Shown: piece by piece, positions 41,595 to 51,294 of the stretch
Numbering within the stretch: position 1 is the first letter of the stretch
Layout of the letters: every line of letters begins with the position of its first letter
NCBI RefSeq assembly: GCF_038051925.1
Contig: NZ_CP150634.1
Location: 3,232,300-3,296,299 of the forward strand
Reading direction: 5' to 3'
DNA length: 64,000 nt
Origin: Methylotuvimicrobium sp. KM2
Lineage (GTDB): Bacteria; Pseudomonadota; Gammaproteobacteria; Methylococcales; Methylomonadaceae
Translations under genes and position numbers: made by a program
Notes under the pieces: generated by a model
Told to the model about the DNA's origin: nothing
Databases searched by the model: none
Seen by the model: only the letters and a program-made list of their open reading frames with translations

Positions 41595-42692
41595 TCAACC
41601 CGGCAACGGCGGAGGCACATGAGCAAACGCTACGGAAAACTCAGGCACTTGACCGACCGGCTTCCATTCCGCCATCCCAGCGCTCCAAACCAAGGTGTCG
41701 CGATTGATTTCGCCGCTGCGGACTTTTTGCTCGATGACTTTTAGCGCGTAGGGGCCTTCCTGATGTCCGTCTATCGCAACGAAATAGACCGTCGAAGTCG
41801 GAATCGGCGGCGGGGTAGCTTGCTGAGGAGAAGGTTGTTCGGAGAGCGACTTACCCAATTCGCGCGCGACCGCGAAACCCATGCCCATCCCGATGCCTTC
41901 GGAAGCGCCGCCGGAAGGATTTTGCGCGGCCGCGGCCATCGCTTCGGCGGCTTGAAATTGCGTGTAGCGGTGAAGATCGCCGATGATGCCCATACTGGTG
42001 CGTTTGTCGAGCGCCTTTTCGACTTCGGGCGGCAATGAAATGTTTTCAACCAATAGCTGCAGCACTTCGAGCCCGTATTCGGAAAATTCGGGTGCAATGC
42101 GTTCGGTAATGTACGCGCCAAGTTCGTCGTAATTCGCGGCCAGATCCAAGGCTGGAATGCCTGATTCGCCGATGATGTCCGAGAAGCGAGAAACGATCAG
42201 ATTACGTAATTGCGAACTGATATCTTCGGTACGGAAGTGCCCATCGGTCCCGACGATTTCCTTAATGAAAGCTAAAGGTTCCTTGATTCTGACCGAATAG
42301 GTGCCGAACGCGCGTAACCGCAATGGACCGAATTCCTTGTCGCGCAACATGATCGGATTCTTCGTGCCCCATTTCAAATCGGTGAAGCAGCGCATGTTGA
42401 AAAAATAGACCTCGGCCTTGAACGGGCTTTTGAAACCGTGCGGCCAGCTTTCGAGGGTGGTCAAAATCGGCATATTACGGGTTTCGAGCTGATATAAACC
42501 CGGCTCGTAAAAATCGGCCACGCGTCCTTCACTGACTAATATCGCCGTCTGCGACTCGCGAACGGTCAGCATTGCGCCGTATTTGATTTCATTCCCATAG
42601 CGCTCGAAGCGATATACCATCGTATCACTGGAACTGTCGGTCCATTCGATCACATCGACGAATTCGCCGAACAGTTTGTTCCAAAAACCCAT
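41595..42692 (-). CDS. SPFH-domain protein with C-terminal GYF_2 domain
   Basis: 365 residues. The SPFH/band-7-like part spans about residues 20-260 (ESQTAILVSEGRVADFYEPG, TLESWPHGFKSPFKAEVYFF, FGTYSVRIKEPLAFIKEIVG, LVENISLPPEVEKALDKRTS). A low-complexity linker rich in G, A, P and Q follows, then a GYF_2 domain (residues 300-350, YFVAIDGHQEGPYALKVIEQ, LVWSAGMAEWKPV). This is the group sometimes named virion-core-protein-like. SPFH proteins form membrane-associated rings. It sits between the Hsp70 pair and the zinc-ribbon membrane protein. Confidence 0.88.
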   Translation of the reverse strand: MGFWNKLFGEFVDVIEWTDSSSDTMVYRFERYGNEIKYGAMLTVRESQTAILVSEGRVADFYEPGLYQLETRNMPILTTLESWPHGFKSPFKAEVYFFNMRCFTDLKWGTKNPIMLRDKEFGPLRLRAFGTYSVRIKEPLAFIKEIVGTDGHFRTEDISSQLRNLIVSRFSDIIGESGIPALDLAANYDELGAYITERIAPEFSEYGLEVLQLLVENISLPPEVEKALDKRTSMGIIGDLHRYTQFQAAEAMAAAAQNPSGGASEGIGMGMGFAVARELGKSLSEQPSPQQATPPPIPTSTVYFVAIDGHQEGPYALKVIEQKVRSGEINRDTLVWSAGMAEWKPVGQVPEFSVAFAHVPPPLPG

Positions 42693-42760
42693 GTTGGTGC
42701 TCCTATCTATTTGGATTCAATGCCTACCTGACTTTTACTCCCGCAGAGGTGCGGGGATCC

Positions 42761-42846
42761 TCGTTCCCACCGCTCCAGCGTGGGAATGCATACCTTTCTT
42801 ACAGCAGCAATCAACGCATGGATTCCCACGGAAGACCATGGGAACC
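42761..42846. repeat. TTCCCAC double-hairpin repeat, copy 2
   Basis: Inverted copy of the pair of hairpins at 30622-30707: CGTTCCCACCGCTCCAGCGT then GGGAATGCATACC, and GGATTCCCACGGAAGACCAT. It lies between the SPFH gene and the second Hsp70 gene of the operon. Confidence 0.75.
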
Positions 42847-42880
42847 AGAAAAAGAACTCAGCGCGAAATTATTTCTTGAA

Positions 42881-45661
42881 TCAACCAATCAACTTTAAAC
42901 CCGGCGGCAGGGCTTCGCCGAAGATTTGTTTCTCTTCTTTTTCGTCGAGTTCCTTCAGCGTTTCGACCATCGCAATCCACGACGTCGGCGCCTTGGCCGC
43001 TTTCAATTGCTCAATGATTTCGTAGCGTAACGCGTCATCGATATCACGACTTCTATCGCCGCTCATGCGCGCGATCAGCGTCGCGGCAAATCCGGCTTGG
43101 GGCGTTTTCTTCCAGTCGACTCGCATGATCTGTTTGAGCCAGTCGGATGCAGTCACGGACGGCACAATGTTATGACTACTACCATGAAACGGAATCCTCG
43201 CGCCGATTCGGCCGACCGCCCACCAGGTTTGCTCGGACTCGCCCGGACTTTGCAAACGTTTCAACAGCCATTCGCCGAGTTGTATTTTTTTCTCGACCGA
43301 CAAACGTTCGAGCACGGCAGCAAGACGCACTATGTCGTCATAAGCGCGTGTCTTGAGTTGTTTCGCGACGACCGGTTGTCGCGCCGATGCCGGATTCAAA
43401 TACTTATTGATATCATCGAAAATCTTTTCCTGCTCGGCTACATCGAGCCCGCCTGAAACACGCCGCCAAAGCGTCCACCACTCGCTCCATATTTGCGCTT
43501 CATTGACGTATTGAATCGATTGATCGTAAATCTTCCATAATTGTTCGACGCGCCATTCATCGAGCGGATAACCGAAGCCGGGACGCAGACAGAAACCGGT
43601 CAGACTCAACCAAACCCTTTCGTGATTTTCGGATCGTTTGCGGTATTTGATGCCGTCGAGCAAAGCACCGAACAAGCTTCGCAATAACGGCGTCTCCCAA
43701 TCGGCGCGAGAACCAAGCAGTTTTTCGAGATCGGCACGCAAACTTTTGACCGCTTTCGGGTTAATTTGTTTGGACTTGGAACCGAACACCGCCTGCACCA
43801 ACTCGACCGCCCTGTCGAATTGCGCCGGCAATTCAGCCTGAACGGCCGAGCCCGCTTTTTTGCGGATTTGAAATTCGACATCCCAACGCTTGCTTGAGTC
43901 TTGCACCGAAACGCACTGAATCTTCAGCGTGCCGACTTCAGTTTGCATGACGGCTAATCGGACAGTCACTTCGGAAGTAGACGGTTTTGCTTGTTTGGTT
44001 TCGAGCGGCGTCGTTTCGTCGCCTGACAACGCGACCGCCAGCGGCGGTAGCGAATGAAAACGCTCATCGTTGATCATAGTCAACTCGCCTGGCTTATATT
44101 CGGTGTCGCCCGTTGTCGAAGCCAGATGGAAGCGCACAGGCTGCCCTAATCGCAACGCGAATTGCCGGTCTTGTAAGACGACCTCGTGCCCCTCCTCGCT
44201 GCCGCGCGGCAAGATACAGACACCTTTCTGTTCGCCGCGTTCGGTATCGACAATCAAGAAATAACTGCGTGCCGCACCGCCGCCGATACGGACTTGTTTA
44301 TTTCGCCTTGCCTGCGCGTAGCTAACCGCACCCAACGCAACCGACAATTCCGGATGTTTGTTTTCCAAAAGTCTCGGCGCACCACCTCGCCAGGATGCAA
44401 TCAAATCGAGAATCCGCTGGGTCAGCGGGCGGCTACGAAACACTCCGCCGTTCAGCAACAAGGCATCCGGCACGGCACCCTCACCGTTCAAAGCATCGAG
44501 CGCGGCTTGGTTATGCAATTTCAAAAACGCTGCGATATGTTTGCTGACCGCCGGTTCCGCCGCATAAGGCAGACCGAATTCGACGACTCCGCTGCGCTTG
44601 CGGTCCGGTAAGTCATTCAAGCCCGATAACGGAAAGAAACCATCCAACGCGATGCTACGAATTTCATCGCGCGTCAACATCGCCGAGCGCGTGCCGCCGA
44701 TCAATTTCGAACCGCCGCCGAGCAACGTGACGCCGAGTTGTTCCGGCGCCTCGTCGGCCAAGAGTTTTTCCTTGACGATGCGGCATTGCTCGATCAGTTG
44801 CGACATATCCGCCGCCGACAGGCGCTTACCGCCGCCTGTTATGCGTTGTTCGGCCAGATGCGCGAGAGCCAGATCGATGTTGTCGCCGCCGAGCATCAAA
44901 TGGTCACCGACGCCGATCCGCGTCAGTTTCGGTTCCGGTTCGGCCGGCTCGACCTTGATCAGCGTTAAATCGGTCGTGCCTCCACCGACATCGCAAACCA
45001 ACAGCAAACGCACGTCGGCCAATTCTTGCTTGATCCTGCCGTCATGACGCCGGAGCCAGTCGTAACAAACCGCTTGCGGCTCCTCGAGTAACTTGACTTG
45101 CATGAGCCCAGCCAATTTGGCGGCCTCGATCGTCAGAGATCTTGCGCCTTCGTCGAACGAAGCCGGAACCGTTATGACGATATCCTGATCTTCGAGCGGT
45201 GCGTACGGAAATTTGTGTCGCCAGACGCTACGGATATGCGCCAAATAACTGGCGCTAGCCTCGAGCGGCGAAACCTTCGAAATGTCGTCACTGCTGCTCC
45301 ATGTACCCCATGGCAAAACGTCCGCGGTATGATCGATCGAAGGATGCGACAACCAGCTTTTCGCGCTGGTCACGAAGCGGCCCTGCGTTTTCGCGCCGAG
45401 CACACGCGCCGCCTCGCCGATTACAGCCTTGTCTTCGGTCGGCAAGAACGCCAAGTCTGCCTCGGACAATTCGCCTTCGGCCGGATGGTAACGCACCGAC
45501 GGCAGCAACGGTCGCGCCGCGACTTCACCCGGTGCGACTAGCTGTTCGATGTCGAATATTCGAATTTCGGAGGCTGTTTGATCGGCGCGTGCGAAGGCTA
45601 CGACCGTATGCGTCGTGCCAAGATCGATACCAACTAGAAATTGAGGATTTTGTTTTTGCAC
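42881..45661 (-). CDS. Hsp70-like protein, long form with unique C-terminus
   Basis: 926 residues. The N-terminal actin-like ATPase is clear: phosphate-1 loop LVGIDLGTTHTVVAFA, IVITVPASFDEGARSLTIEAA, phosphate-2 LVCDVGGGTTDLTLI, and adenosine-loop region DALLLNGGVFRSRPL. After about residue 540 the sequence leaves canonical DnaK: no EEVD-type tail, and a long helical domain to the end (RADLEKLLGSRADWETPLLR, WWAVGRIGARIPFHGSSHNI). Such proteins are not general chaperones; client unknown. It follows the shorter Hsp70 gene after 210 bases. Confidence 0.9.
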   Translation of the reverse strand: MQKQNPQFLVGIDLGTTHTVVAFARADQTASEIRIFDIEQLVAPGEVAARPLLPSVRYHPAEGELSEADLAFLPTEDKAVIGEAARVLGAKTQGRFVTSAKSWLSHPSIDHTADVLPWGTWSSSDDISKVSPLEASASYLAHIRSVWRHKFPYAPLEDQDIVITVPASFDEGARSLTIEAAKLAGLMQVKLLEEPQAVCYDWLRRHDGRIKQELADVRLLLVCDVGGGTTDLTLIKVEPAEPEPKLTRIGVGDHLMLGGDNIDLALAHLAEQRITGGGKRLSAADMSQLIEQCRIVKEKLLADEAPEQLGVTLLGGGSKLIGGTRSAMLTRDEIRSIALDGFFPLSGLNDLPDRKRSGVVEFGLPYAAEPAVSKHIAAFLKLHNQAALDALNGEGAVPDALLLNGGVFRSRPLTQRILDLIASWRGGAPRLLENKHPELSVALGAVSYAQARRNKQVRIGGGAARSYFLIVDTERGEQKGVCILPRGSEEGHEVVLQDRQFALRLGQPVRFHLASTTGDTEYKPGELTMINDERFHSLPPLAVALSGDETTPLETKQAKPSTSEVTVRLAVMQTEVGTLKIQCVSVQDSSKRWDVEFQIRKKAGSAVQAELPAQFDRAVELVQAVFGSKSKQINPKAVKSLRADLEKLLGSRADWETPLLRSLFGALLDGIKYRKRSENHERVWLSLTGFCLRPGFGYPLDEWRVEQLWKIYDQSIQYVNEAQIWSEWWTLWRRVSGGLDVAEQEKIFDDINKYLNPASARQPVVAKQLKTRAYDDIVRLAAVLERLSVEKKIQLGEWLLKRLQSPGESEQTWWAVGRIGARIPFHGSSHNIVPSVTASDWLKQIMRVDWKKTPQAGFAATLIARMSGDRSRDIDDALRYEIIEQLKAAKAPTSWIAMVETLKELDEKEEKQIFGEALPPGLKLIG

Positions 45662-45732
45662 GGTAGAGTTATTGAAGCGATAGTATGGTTTTATTTATTG
45701 TTTCTCGCGCAGAAGCGCTAAAAATTTTCCTG

Positions 45733-45819
45733 ATTCCCCCGGTTCTCCGTGGGAATCCAAGCATTGGTTGTCGGAGCAAGACCGGTATGCATTCCCACGC
45801 TGGAGCAGTGGGAACGAGG
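45733..45819. repeat. TTCCCAC double-hairpin repeat, copy 3
   Basis: GATTCCCCCGGTTCTCCGTG then GGAATCC, and CATTCCCACGCTGGAGCAGT then GGGAACGAGG, the same layout as at 30.6 kb. It separates the two Hsp70 genes. Confidence 0.75.
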
Positions 45820-45871
45820 AAACTCTCTGCGCCTCCGCGCCTCTGCGCGAAATTATTTTTTGTAACCCGAA

Positions 45872-47992
45872 TCAATCCTCTTCGCCGGCGCGAACGTCGA
45901 ACTCGACTTTCCAACGCTTGTCGTCTTGACGCGAGACCGCATGCAATTCGAGGGTACCGACTTCGGTCACGGCCGAAGTCAGATGCACCGGAACAACCTC
46001 CCCGATTCTTCTGCCTTCTTCAGGCAAAGTAATCTCGATTTCATCCAGCTCTTCGAGCTCTTCATCGGTCCAATACTCCAACCGGGTACCGACTTGGTCC
46101 TCGCGGCGTGTATTCGAGCTGAAAAAACGGAATCGTACCGGTTCGCCGATGACTAATCCGAATTCGTCATCGGGCAATGCTGCTTCTGTGCCTTCTTCCA
46201 TGCCGAACGGCGCGATACACAGCGCTTCGATCTCGGGCGGCATACCCGGCACCGCAGGCATTGCGCTTTCAATACCGACATAATAAGATGCTGCCGTGCC
46301 GCCTTTGATCCGAACGCCTTTACCTTTGCGCACATAACCATAATAGGCGGCTCCGCGCGCGACGGCCAAATCAAGGTCGGCACCTTCAAGTAAGCGCGCT
46401 TCGGGCGCTTGCTCTCCAGTCAACCAGCTGTTTAGAACTTCCATCAAGCGCTCGGCCAGCGGCGCGGCTTTTAATACGCCGCCATTGAACAACACAGCAG
46501 TCGGATGTAAAAACGATGCATGCTCTGGCAGATTGATATCTTTTAAGTCGTCGGTTGCGTTAAGTTGTTTGGCCAAAAACGCCGCCAAATGCCGTGTGAT
46601 ACCGGCATCCTGCGCATAAGGTAAGCCCGCCGTTCGCAGCCCGCCGCGAGGACGACTGATCGGACGGTCGGCGGCCGAGACTCGCGGAAAGAAACCTTCT
46701 ATCAACACATTATTGATTTCATCGCGCGTCAATTCGGTACGCAACGAACCGCCGATTAACGACGAACCGCGATTCGGAACGACCAACGGCATCACATCCA
46801 ACGAGGGATCGTTGAAAATCTTTTCTTTCGCTTCGCGGCAGCCATGGGTCAAGGCTTGAATTTGCCAGGACTCCAAACGCTTTCCGTCCTTTTCGAGCTT
46901 GGCTTTGACGGTATAAGCCAAGGCCAAATCCATATTATCGCCGCCGAGCAAGATATGGTCTCCGACCGCGACTCGCGTGAGTTCCAAATTTCCGTCCTGC
47001 TCGGTAACCGCGATCAACGACAAGTCGGTCGTACCGCCGCCGATATCGATCACCAATATGATATCGCCGACCTCAGTTTGCTTTCGCCATTCTCCGTTAC
47101 TTCTTTCGATCCAGCTATATAATGCCGACTGTGGCTCTTCGAGCAAGAGCGCTTGTTCCAAACCGAGAAAACGCGCCGCTTCGACAGTCAATTCGCGAGC
47201 CGCTGGATCGAACGACGCCGGCACCGTAATGGTCAAGTCTTGACTAGCCAACGGCGCATCGGGGTGCAGTTGCGTCCAGGCATCACGTATGTGCTGTAAA
47301 TAGGCGACGGTCGCTTGAAAAGGGGAAACCCGCTCGACTTCTTCGGGCGCCTCAGCCGGCAAAATTGGCGCCTTACAATCGACTCCGGCATGGCACAGCC
47401 AACTTTTCGCACTAGAAACCAACCGAATCGGAGCTTTACTCCCTAAACTGCGAGCGATCTCGCCGACTAAAAATTCAGGCTTCGAGGTCCAAGGCAAAGC
47501 CGTCGAGCCTTCCGCCAATTCGGAATGATGCGCCTGATATAAAAAAGACGGCAATTGCATCAATTCCTCGACCGCACCCGGCGAAGTTAATTGAGGTATC
47601 GCCATGACTTCTTGAGCATGGCCATCTTCATCGCTTTGACTCAAATCGACATAGGACAATACGCAATGCGTCGTGCCCAAGTCGATTCCAACCGAAAAAC
47701 GAGGCCCTGTACTTTCATTTGTCATAACTTCGACTTCGCTACTTTCTTCAATGTTGTCATCTAACGACTCAATGTTGTTCGGCTCTTTTTCATTCCCTTC
47801 GGCCTGTAATACTTCAGTTTGCAACTCTTCAATTTCAGGCAGTCCTCCCTCAGCTCTTTCAACCTGTTGCTCCTCTTCTTGAACCTCTTCTATCTGAGAT
47901 TCTGAATCTGCTATGTTTTCATTAGCTTTATTCGATTTAAAGATATCCTTGTTCGAATTTTCCGGTTTCAAATGTCCAAATAAACTTTTCAT
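45872..47992 (-). CDS. Hsp70-like protein with acidic N-terminal extension
   Basis: 706 residues. Residues 1-95 are low-complexity and acidic (many E, N and Q). The ATPase follows: RFSVGIDLGTTHCVLSYVDL, LTITVPASFDPAARELTVEA, ILVIDIGGGTTDLSLIAV, TAVLFNGGVLKAAPLAERLM. The substrate-binding part is short and atypical. Its first codon overlaps the DUF2760 stop by four bases (ATGA). The close pairing with DUF2760 and a second Hsp70 is a conserved arrangement in some proteobacteria as I recall; purpose unknown. Confidence 0.9.
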   Translation of the reverse strand: MKSLFGHLKPENSNKDIFKSNKANENIADSESQIEEVQEEEQQVERAEGGLPEIEELQTEVLQAEGNEKEPNNIESLDDNIEESSEVEVMTNESTGPRFSVGIDLGTTHCVLSYVDLSQSDEDGHAQEVMAIPQLTSPGAVEELMQLPSFLYQAHHSELAEGSTALPWTSKPEFLVGEIARSLGSKAPIRLVSSAKSWLCHAGVDCKAPILPAEAPEEVERVSPFQATVAYLQHIRDAWTQLHPDAPLASQDLTITVPASFDPAARELTVEAARFLGLEQALLLEEPQSALYSWIERSNGEWRKQTEVGDIILVIDIGGGTTDLSLIAVTEQDGNLELTRVAVGDHILLGGDNMDLALAYTVKAKLEKDGKRLESWQIQALTHGCREAKEKIFNDPSLDVMPLVVPNRGSSLIGGSLRTELTRDEINNVLIEGFFPRVSAADRPISRPRGGLRTAGLPYAQDAGITRHLAAFLAKQLNATDDLKDINLPEHASFLHPTAVLFNGGVLKAAPLAERLMEVLNSWLTGEQAPEARLLEGADLDLAVARGAAYYGYVRKGKGVRIKGGTAASYYVGIESAMPAVPGMPPEIEALCIAPFGMEEGTEAALPDDEFGLVIGEPVRFRFFSSNTRREDQVGTRLEYWTDEELEELDEIEITLPEEGRRIGEVVPVHLTSAVTEVGTLELHAVSRQDDKRWKVEFDVRAGEED

Positions 47993-48669
47993 AACTCCAC
48001 CTCAGCCGGTGCGATAATCTTGGCATTATGCCCCGCAGTCAATTTAGGGAGGCGTATTTCGGTCGCTTGCCAACCTCTATGAATCAAAGTTCCGGTAAAC
48101 GGCGCTTCGCCGACAATGTTGCCGGTCAATCTAATCGACCCGGCATCGAAACCTTTCGGCAAAGTCACTTTATTTCCTTCTTGACCTTCATGAACGGCCA
48201 CGAGTTTAAAGTGTTCGTTGACCGCCTTATTACAGCCTTCATGAACAACCCTTGCCGCCACACCGATATCGGCGTCATTGTAAGCGGTAATATCTTCTTT
48301 AATGAAGTCGATGAAGCGGGCTTCTTTTTGTAATAAACCCAGCAATTGTAAAGCCGCATCCGGCGTCGCTTCTTTTAATACGACCGGCTCCGGCGCCGGC
48401 GCTTGAACGACTTTTTCGACTTCGACGATCTTCTCGACGACTTTGACTTCAGGCTCGGGTATCTTGACGGTTTCGGCCATCGAGGCGGCGGACTCGCGTA
48501 AGACTTCTTCCAGCAGTCTTTTTCTACCTCTGGCGATTCCGATCAACATGACTATCAATAACACGATCAGCAAAATCGTTAATAAAGCCACCGTTCCCGC
48601 CAAACAAACATGCCATAAATCGAAGGTTGTCGGCTTTAGGGTTAAATCTATCGTATAGGTCGTATTCAT
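47989..48669 (-). CDS. DUF2760 membrane protein of the Hsp70 operon
   Basis: 226 residues. A single membrane helix occupies about residues 20-46 (HVCLAGTVALLTILLIVLLI), followed by a charged and proline-rich linker (PEVKVVEKIVEVEKVVQAPA). The DUF2760 domain fills residues 100-226 (ALQLLGLLQKEARFIDFIKE, DITAYNDADIGVAARVVHEG, GFDAGSIRLTGNIVGEAPFT). Coupled to the first Hsp70 by a four-base overlap. Function unknown; it may recruit the Hsp70s to the membrane. Confidence 0.88.
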   Translation of the reverse strand: MNTTYTIDLTLKPTTFDLWHVCLAGTVALLTILLIVLLIVMLIGIARGRKRLLEEVLRESAASMAETVKIPEPEVKVVEKIVEVEKVVQAPAPEPVVLKEATPDAALQLLGLLQKEARFIDFIKEDITAYNDADIGVAARVVHEGCNKAVNEHFKLVAVHEGQEGNKVTLPKGFDAGSIRLTGNIVGEAPFTGTLIHRGWQATEIRLPKLTAGHNAKIIAPAEVEL

Positions 48670-48688
48670 AATATCCGTACTAATTTCA

Positions 48689-49069
48689 TTATTGTTGTCC
48701 GGCTTTTCGCGCGGATTCGATGAACATCATTTCTCTGAGCACGTCGCGCGTGGTTTGAATGCGCATTTGCTTTAAATGCCGATCGGCAATTACTTCAGGT
48801 ACCTTTTCCTGGAGATACACATTTCTCATATCGGCTAGAACATTCTCGCATTTCTTAACGATGGCTTCGGTACCTTTTCTAACATCTTGCGGCTTTGCCG
48901 AAACAACTTGTAATTCGTTAGCAATACATTTTTTATAATGATATTGCGACTCTTGAATTTTCTTGATCGTTGCGTCGGATAGCGATGTGTTATGCCATTC
49001 GTTTTTGGCATCGTCCGCTTGTGCGGATAAGGCAATGAAAGCCAACGCTATTATTAAAACCTGTTTCAT
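48689..49069 (-). CDS. Small periplasmic protein, unknown
   Basis: 126 residues from ATG at 49069 with GGGAAAT a few bases upstream; a longer frame to 49126 is less likely because the signal peptide starts at this Met (MKQVLIIALAFIALSAQA, cut at QADDA). The mature part is helical with two cysteines (YHYKKCIANEL, IVKKCENVLADM) that could form a disulfide. I do not recognise the family. It ends 19 bases before DUF2760 and could lead that operon. Confidence 0.65.
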   Translation of the reverse strand: MKQVLIIALAFIALSAQADDAKNEWHNTSLSDATIKKIQESQYHYKKCIANELQVVSAKPQDVRKGTEAIVKKCENVLADMRNVYLQEKVPEVIADRHLKQMRIQTTRDVLREMMFIESARKAGQQ

Positions 49070-49308
49070 CGTATTTCCCGTCTCAATTGAATAGTTATGA
49101 CAAGATTTTACGCGAACAGACGGCAAATGAACAACAAAGCAAGAACCGCCAAGCTTTCAAATGCTGTAATTGACCTGTTTACCCTACCTGCCACACTTCG
49201 TATTTCGTTAGTGCCCGAGGACGCACCAGGGTTTTCGGCATCTAGCCTTAAAGCGCTTCCTGTAGATGCACGCTTACAGTAAAATATCCGTTTTTCTTAA
49301 ATTACCCC

Positions 49309-50322
49309 ATGGACGCACCCCCTACATTGAAGCGCATCGCCATTACCCCCGGCGAACCGGCTGGTATCGGCCCCGACCTTTGTCTCATGCTGGCACAACA
49401 GAGCCATGCCTGCCAACTCGTTGCGATCGCCGACCCCGATTTGCTAATCCAACGCGCTGAATCGCTGGATCTTAAACTCGAAATCAAGTCATTCGACCCG
49501 TCATCGGACCCCGTCGAACAAAGCGCAGGCTCTATCAGCATCTTGCCGGTTAAAATGCATACCCCTGCGCAATGCGGCCAACTCAACATGGAAAATAGCC
49601 GTTATGTCCTCAAAACGATCACGCGTGCTGCAAAAGGTTGCATCGACGGTTTGTTCGATGCGATGGTCACAGGCCCTGTGCATAAGGGTGTCATCAACGA
49701 TGCGGGCATTGCTTTCAGCGGTCACACCGAATATATTGCCGGCCTTACCGGCGGGCATCCGGTCATGATGTTGGCGACACCGGGACTCCGAGTCGCACTG
49801 GCTACGACCCATCTCCCGCTTGCCGATGTCGCCGCCGCGATTACGCATAACCGGCTAAGAAGCGTTATACGTATACTGGCCCAAGATCTGCAAACACGCT
49901 TCAATCTGGCGAACCCGAAGATACTGGTCTGCGGCTTGAACCCCCATGCCGGCGAAAACGGCCACTTAGGATTGGAAGAAAAAGAGATCATAGAACCCGT
50001 TTTGGAAAATCTACGCGAACAAGGTCTCGACCTAATCGGCCCGCTCCCGGCCGATACGTTATTTACGCCGAAATATCTCGACACGGCCGATGCCGTATTG
50101 GCGATGTATCACGACCAGGGATTGCCGGTGTTGAAATATAAAGGCTTCGGCAACGCCGTAAACATCACATTGGGCTTACCGATTGTACGTACCTCGGTCG
50201 ACCACGGCACCGCGCTCGATCTGGCAGGGACAGGTTCTATCGACACGGGCAGCATCGAATATGCCTTGGCAACGGCACTGGCAATGTCCTCATCCTCTCC
50301 AATCCGTACGCATGACACATAA
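49309..50322 (+). CDS. pdxA: 4-hydroxythreonine-4-phosphate dehydrogenase
   Basis: 337 residues, normal length. Motifs: [18 protein letters not shown] at the N-terminus, [20 protein letters not shown], and the metal-binding region [20 protein letters not shown] with [15 protein letters not shown]. It oxidises 4-phosphohydroxy-L-threonine in the DXP-independent half of pyridoxal-phosphate synthesis (PdxA-PdxJ). The stop overlaps the rsmA start, the usual pdxA-rsmA(ksgA) coupling in gammaproteobacteria. Confidence 0.96.
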   Translation: MDAPPTLKRIAITPGEPAGIGPDLCLMLAQQSHACQLVAIADPDLLIQRAESLDLKLEIKSFDPSSDPVEQSAGSISILPVKMHTPAQCGQLNMENSRYVLKTITRAAKGCIDGLFDAMVTGPVHKGVINDAGIAFSGHTEYIAGLTGGHPVMMLATPGLRVALATTHLPLADVAAAITHNRLRSVIRILAQDLQTRFNLANPKILVCGLNPHAGENGHLGLEEKEIIEPVLENLREQGLDLIGPLPADTLFTPKYLDTADAVLAMYHDQGLPVLKYKGFGNAVNITLGLPIVRTSVDHGTALDLAGTGSIDTGSIEYALATALAMSSSSPIRTHDT

Positions 50323-51100
50323 AGCCCGCAAACGTTTCGGCCAGAATTTTTTAACCGATTATTCGATCATCGAAGAGATTCTCGGCAATATACAGGTCCG
50401 CCCGGGCGAACACTGGGTTGAGATCGGCCCCGGGCAAGGCGCGTTGACGGCGCCGTTATTGAACCATGCCATCCGGCTGGATATCGTTGAACTGGACCGC
50501 GACCTAGTGAGTCTGTTGAAAAAAAAATTCGGCGACAACGAACGCTTAACGATTCATAGCGCCGATGCATTGAGTTTCGATTTCCAAGCGCTTACGACGG
50601 ACGGCAAACCGCTTAGAGTCATCGGCAACCTCCCCTACAATATTTCCACGCCATTGTTATTTCATTTATTGGAAAGCACATCCTGCATCGCCGATATGCA
50701 TTTCATGCTGCAAAAAGAAGTCGTGGATCGGATTTGCGCCGAGCCCGGCAGCAAAAAATACGGGCGTCTGAGCGTGATGGCGCACTATTATTGCGCTGCG
50801 GAACATTTATTCGATGTCCCACCGGAAAGTTTCGACCCCGCTCCGCAAGTAACCTCATCGATTATCCGCCTGATTCCTCATAACAAGCCCCCGGTTTCGG
50901 TCAATTCGGTCGAAGACTTGAATCAGGTCGTCGTTCATGCCTTCTCTCAACGCCGTAAAACCATTCGCAACTCATTGAGGAATCTGCTTGACGAACAACA
51001 AATAGCAGAGCTCGGCATCGACCCGACCGTACGCGCCGAAACCTTGTCGCTGGAAGACTTCGCGGCATTGAGCCGCAACCTAAAAAAAGACAGCAAATAA
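50312..51100 (+). CDS. rsmA: 16S rRNA dimethyladenosine transferase RsmA (KsgA)
   Basis: 262 residues from ATG at 50312, inside the end of pdxA; the frame open to 50183 lies in pdxA and lacks family similarity. Motifs: [16 protein letters not shown]-binding [14 protein letters not shown], catalytic NLPYNIS, and [16 protein letters not shown] near the end. It dimethylates A1518 and A1519 of 16S rRNA. A terminator follows at 51239. Confidence 0.96.
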   Translation: MTHKARKRFGQNFLTDYSIIEEILGNIQVRPGEHWVEIGPGQGALTAPLLNHAIRLDIVELDRDLVSLLKKKFGDNERLTIHSADALSFDFQALTTDGKPLRVIGNLPYNISTPLLFHLLESTSCIADMHFMLQKEVVDRICAEPGSKKYGRLSVMAHYYCAAEHLFDVPPESFDPAPQVTSSIIRLIPHNKPPVSVNSVEDLNQVVVHAFSQRRKTIRNSLRNLLDEQQIAELGIDPTVRAETLSLEDFAALSRNLKKDSK

Positions 51101-51238
51101 ACTGCGACAATCCGCCACGCGACAATTTGCCACATTTTCAAAGTCGGGTATCTTGCATAGACTATGCACAACTCTTGAGATGCAAACTTTCATATACTGC
51201 TATTTTTTTAAGAGCTTATATCCTTCTAATATCCTTTA

Positions 51239-51262
51239 TGCGGCTTTTTAGCCGCATTTTTT
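51239..51262 (+). terminator. Rho-independent terminator after rsmA
   Basis: TGCGGCTTTTTAGCCGCA followed by a T run. Stem of seven GC-rich pairs, about 140 bases after the rsmA stop and before the convergent glgP end. Confidence 0.85.
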
Positions 51263-51294
51263 GCCCGACACTTTTCCTAAAGACAGCGTACAGC

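Noticed and set aside
45661..45872. The two Hsp70 genes as one broken DnaK
   Set aside because: Each has its own complete ATPase domain with distinct sequence, so they are two genes.
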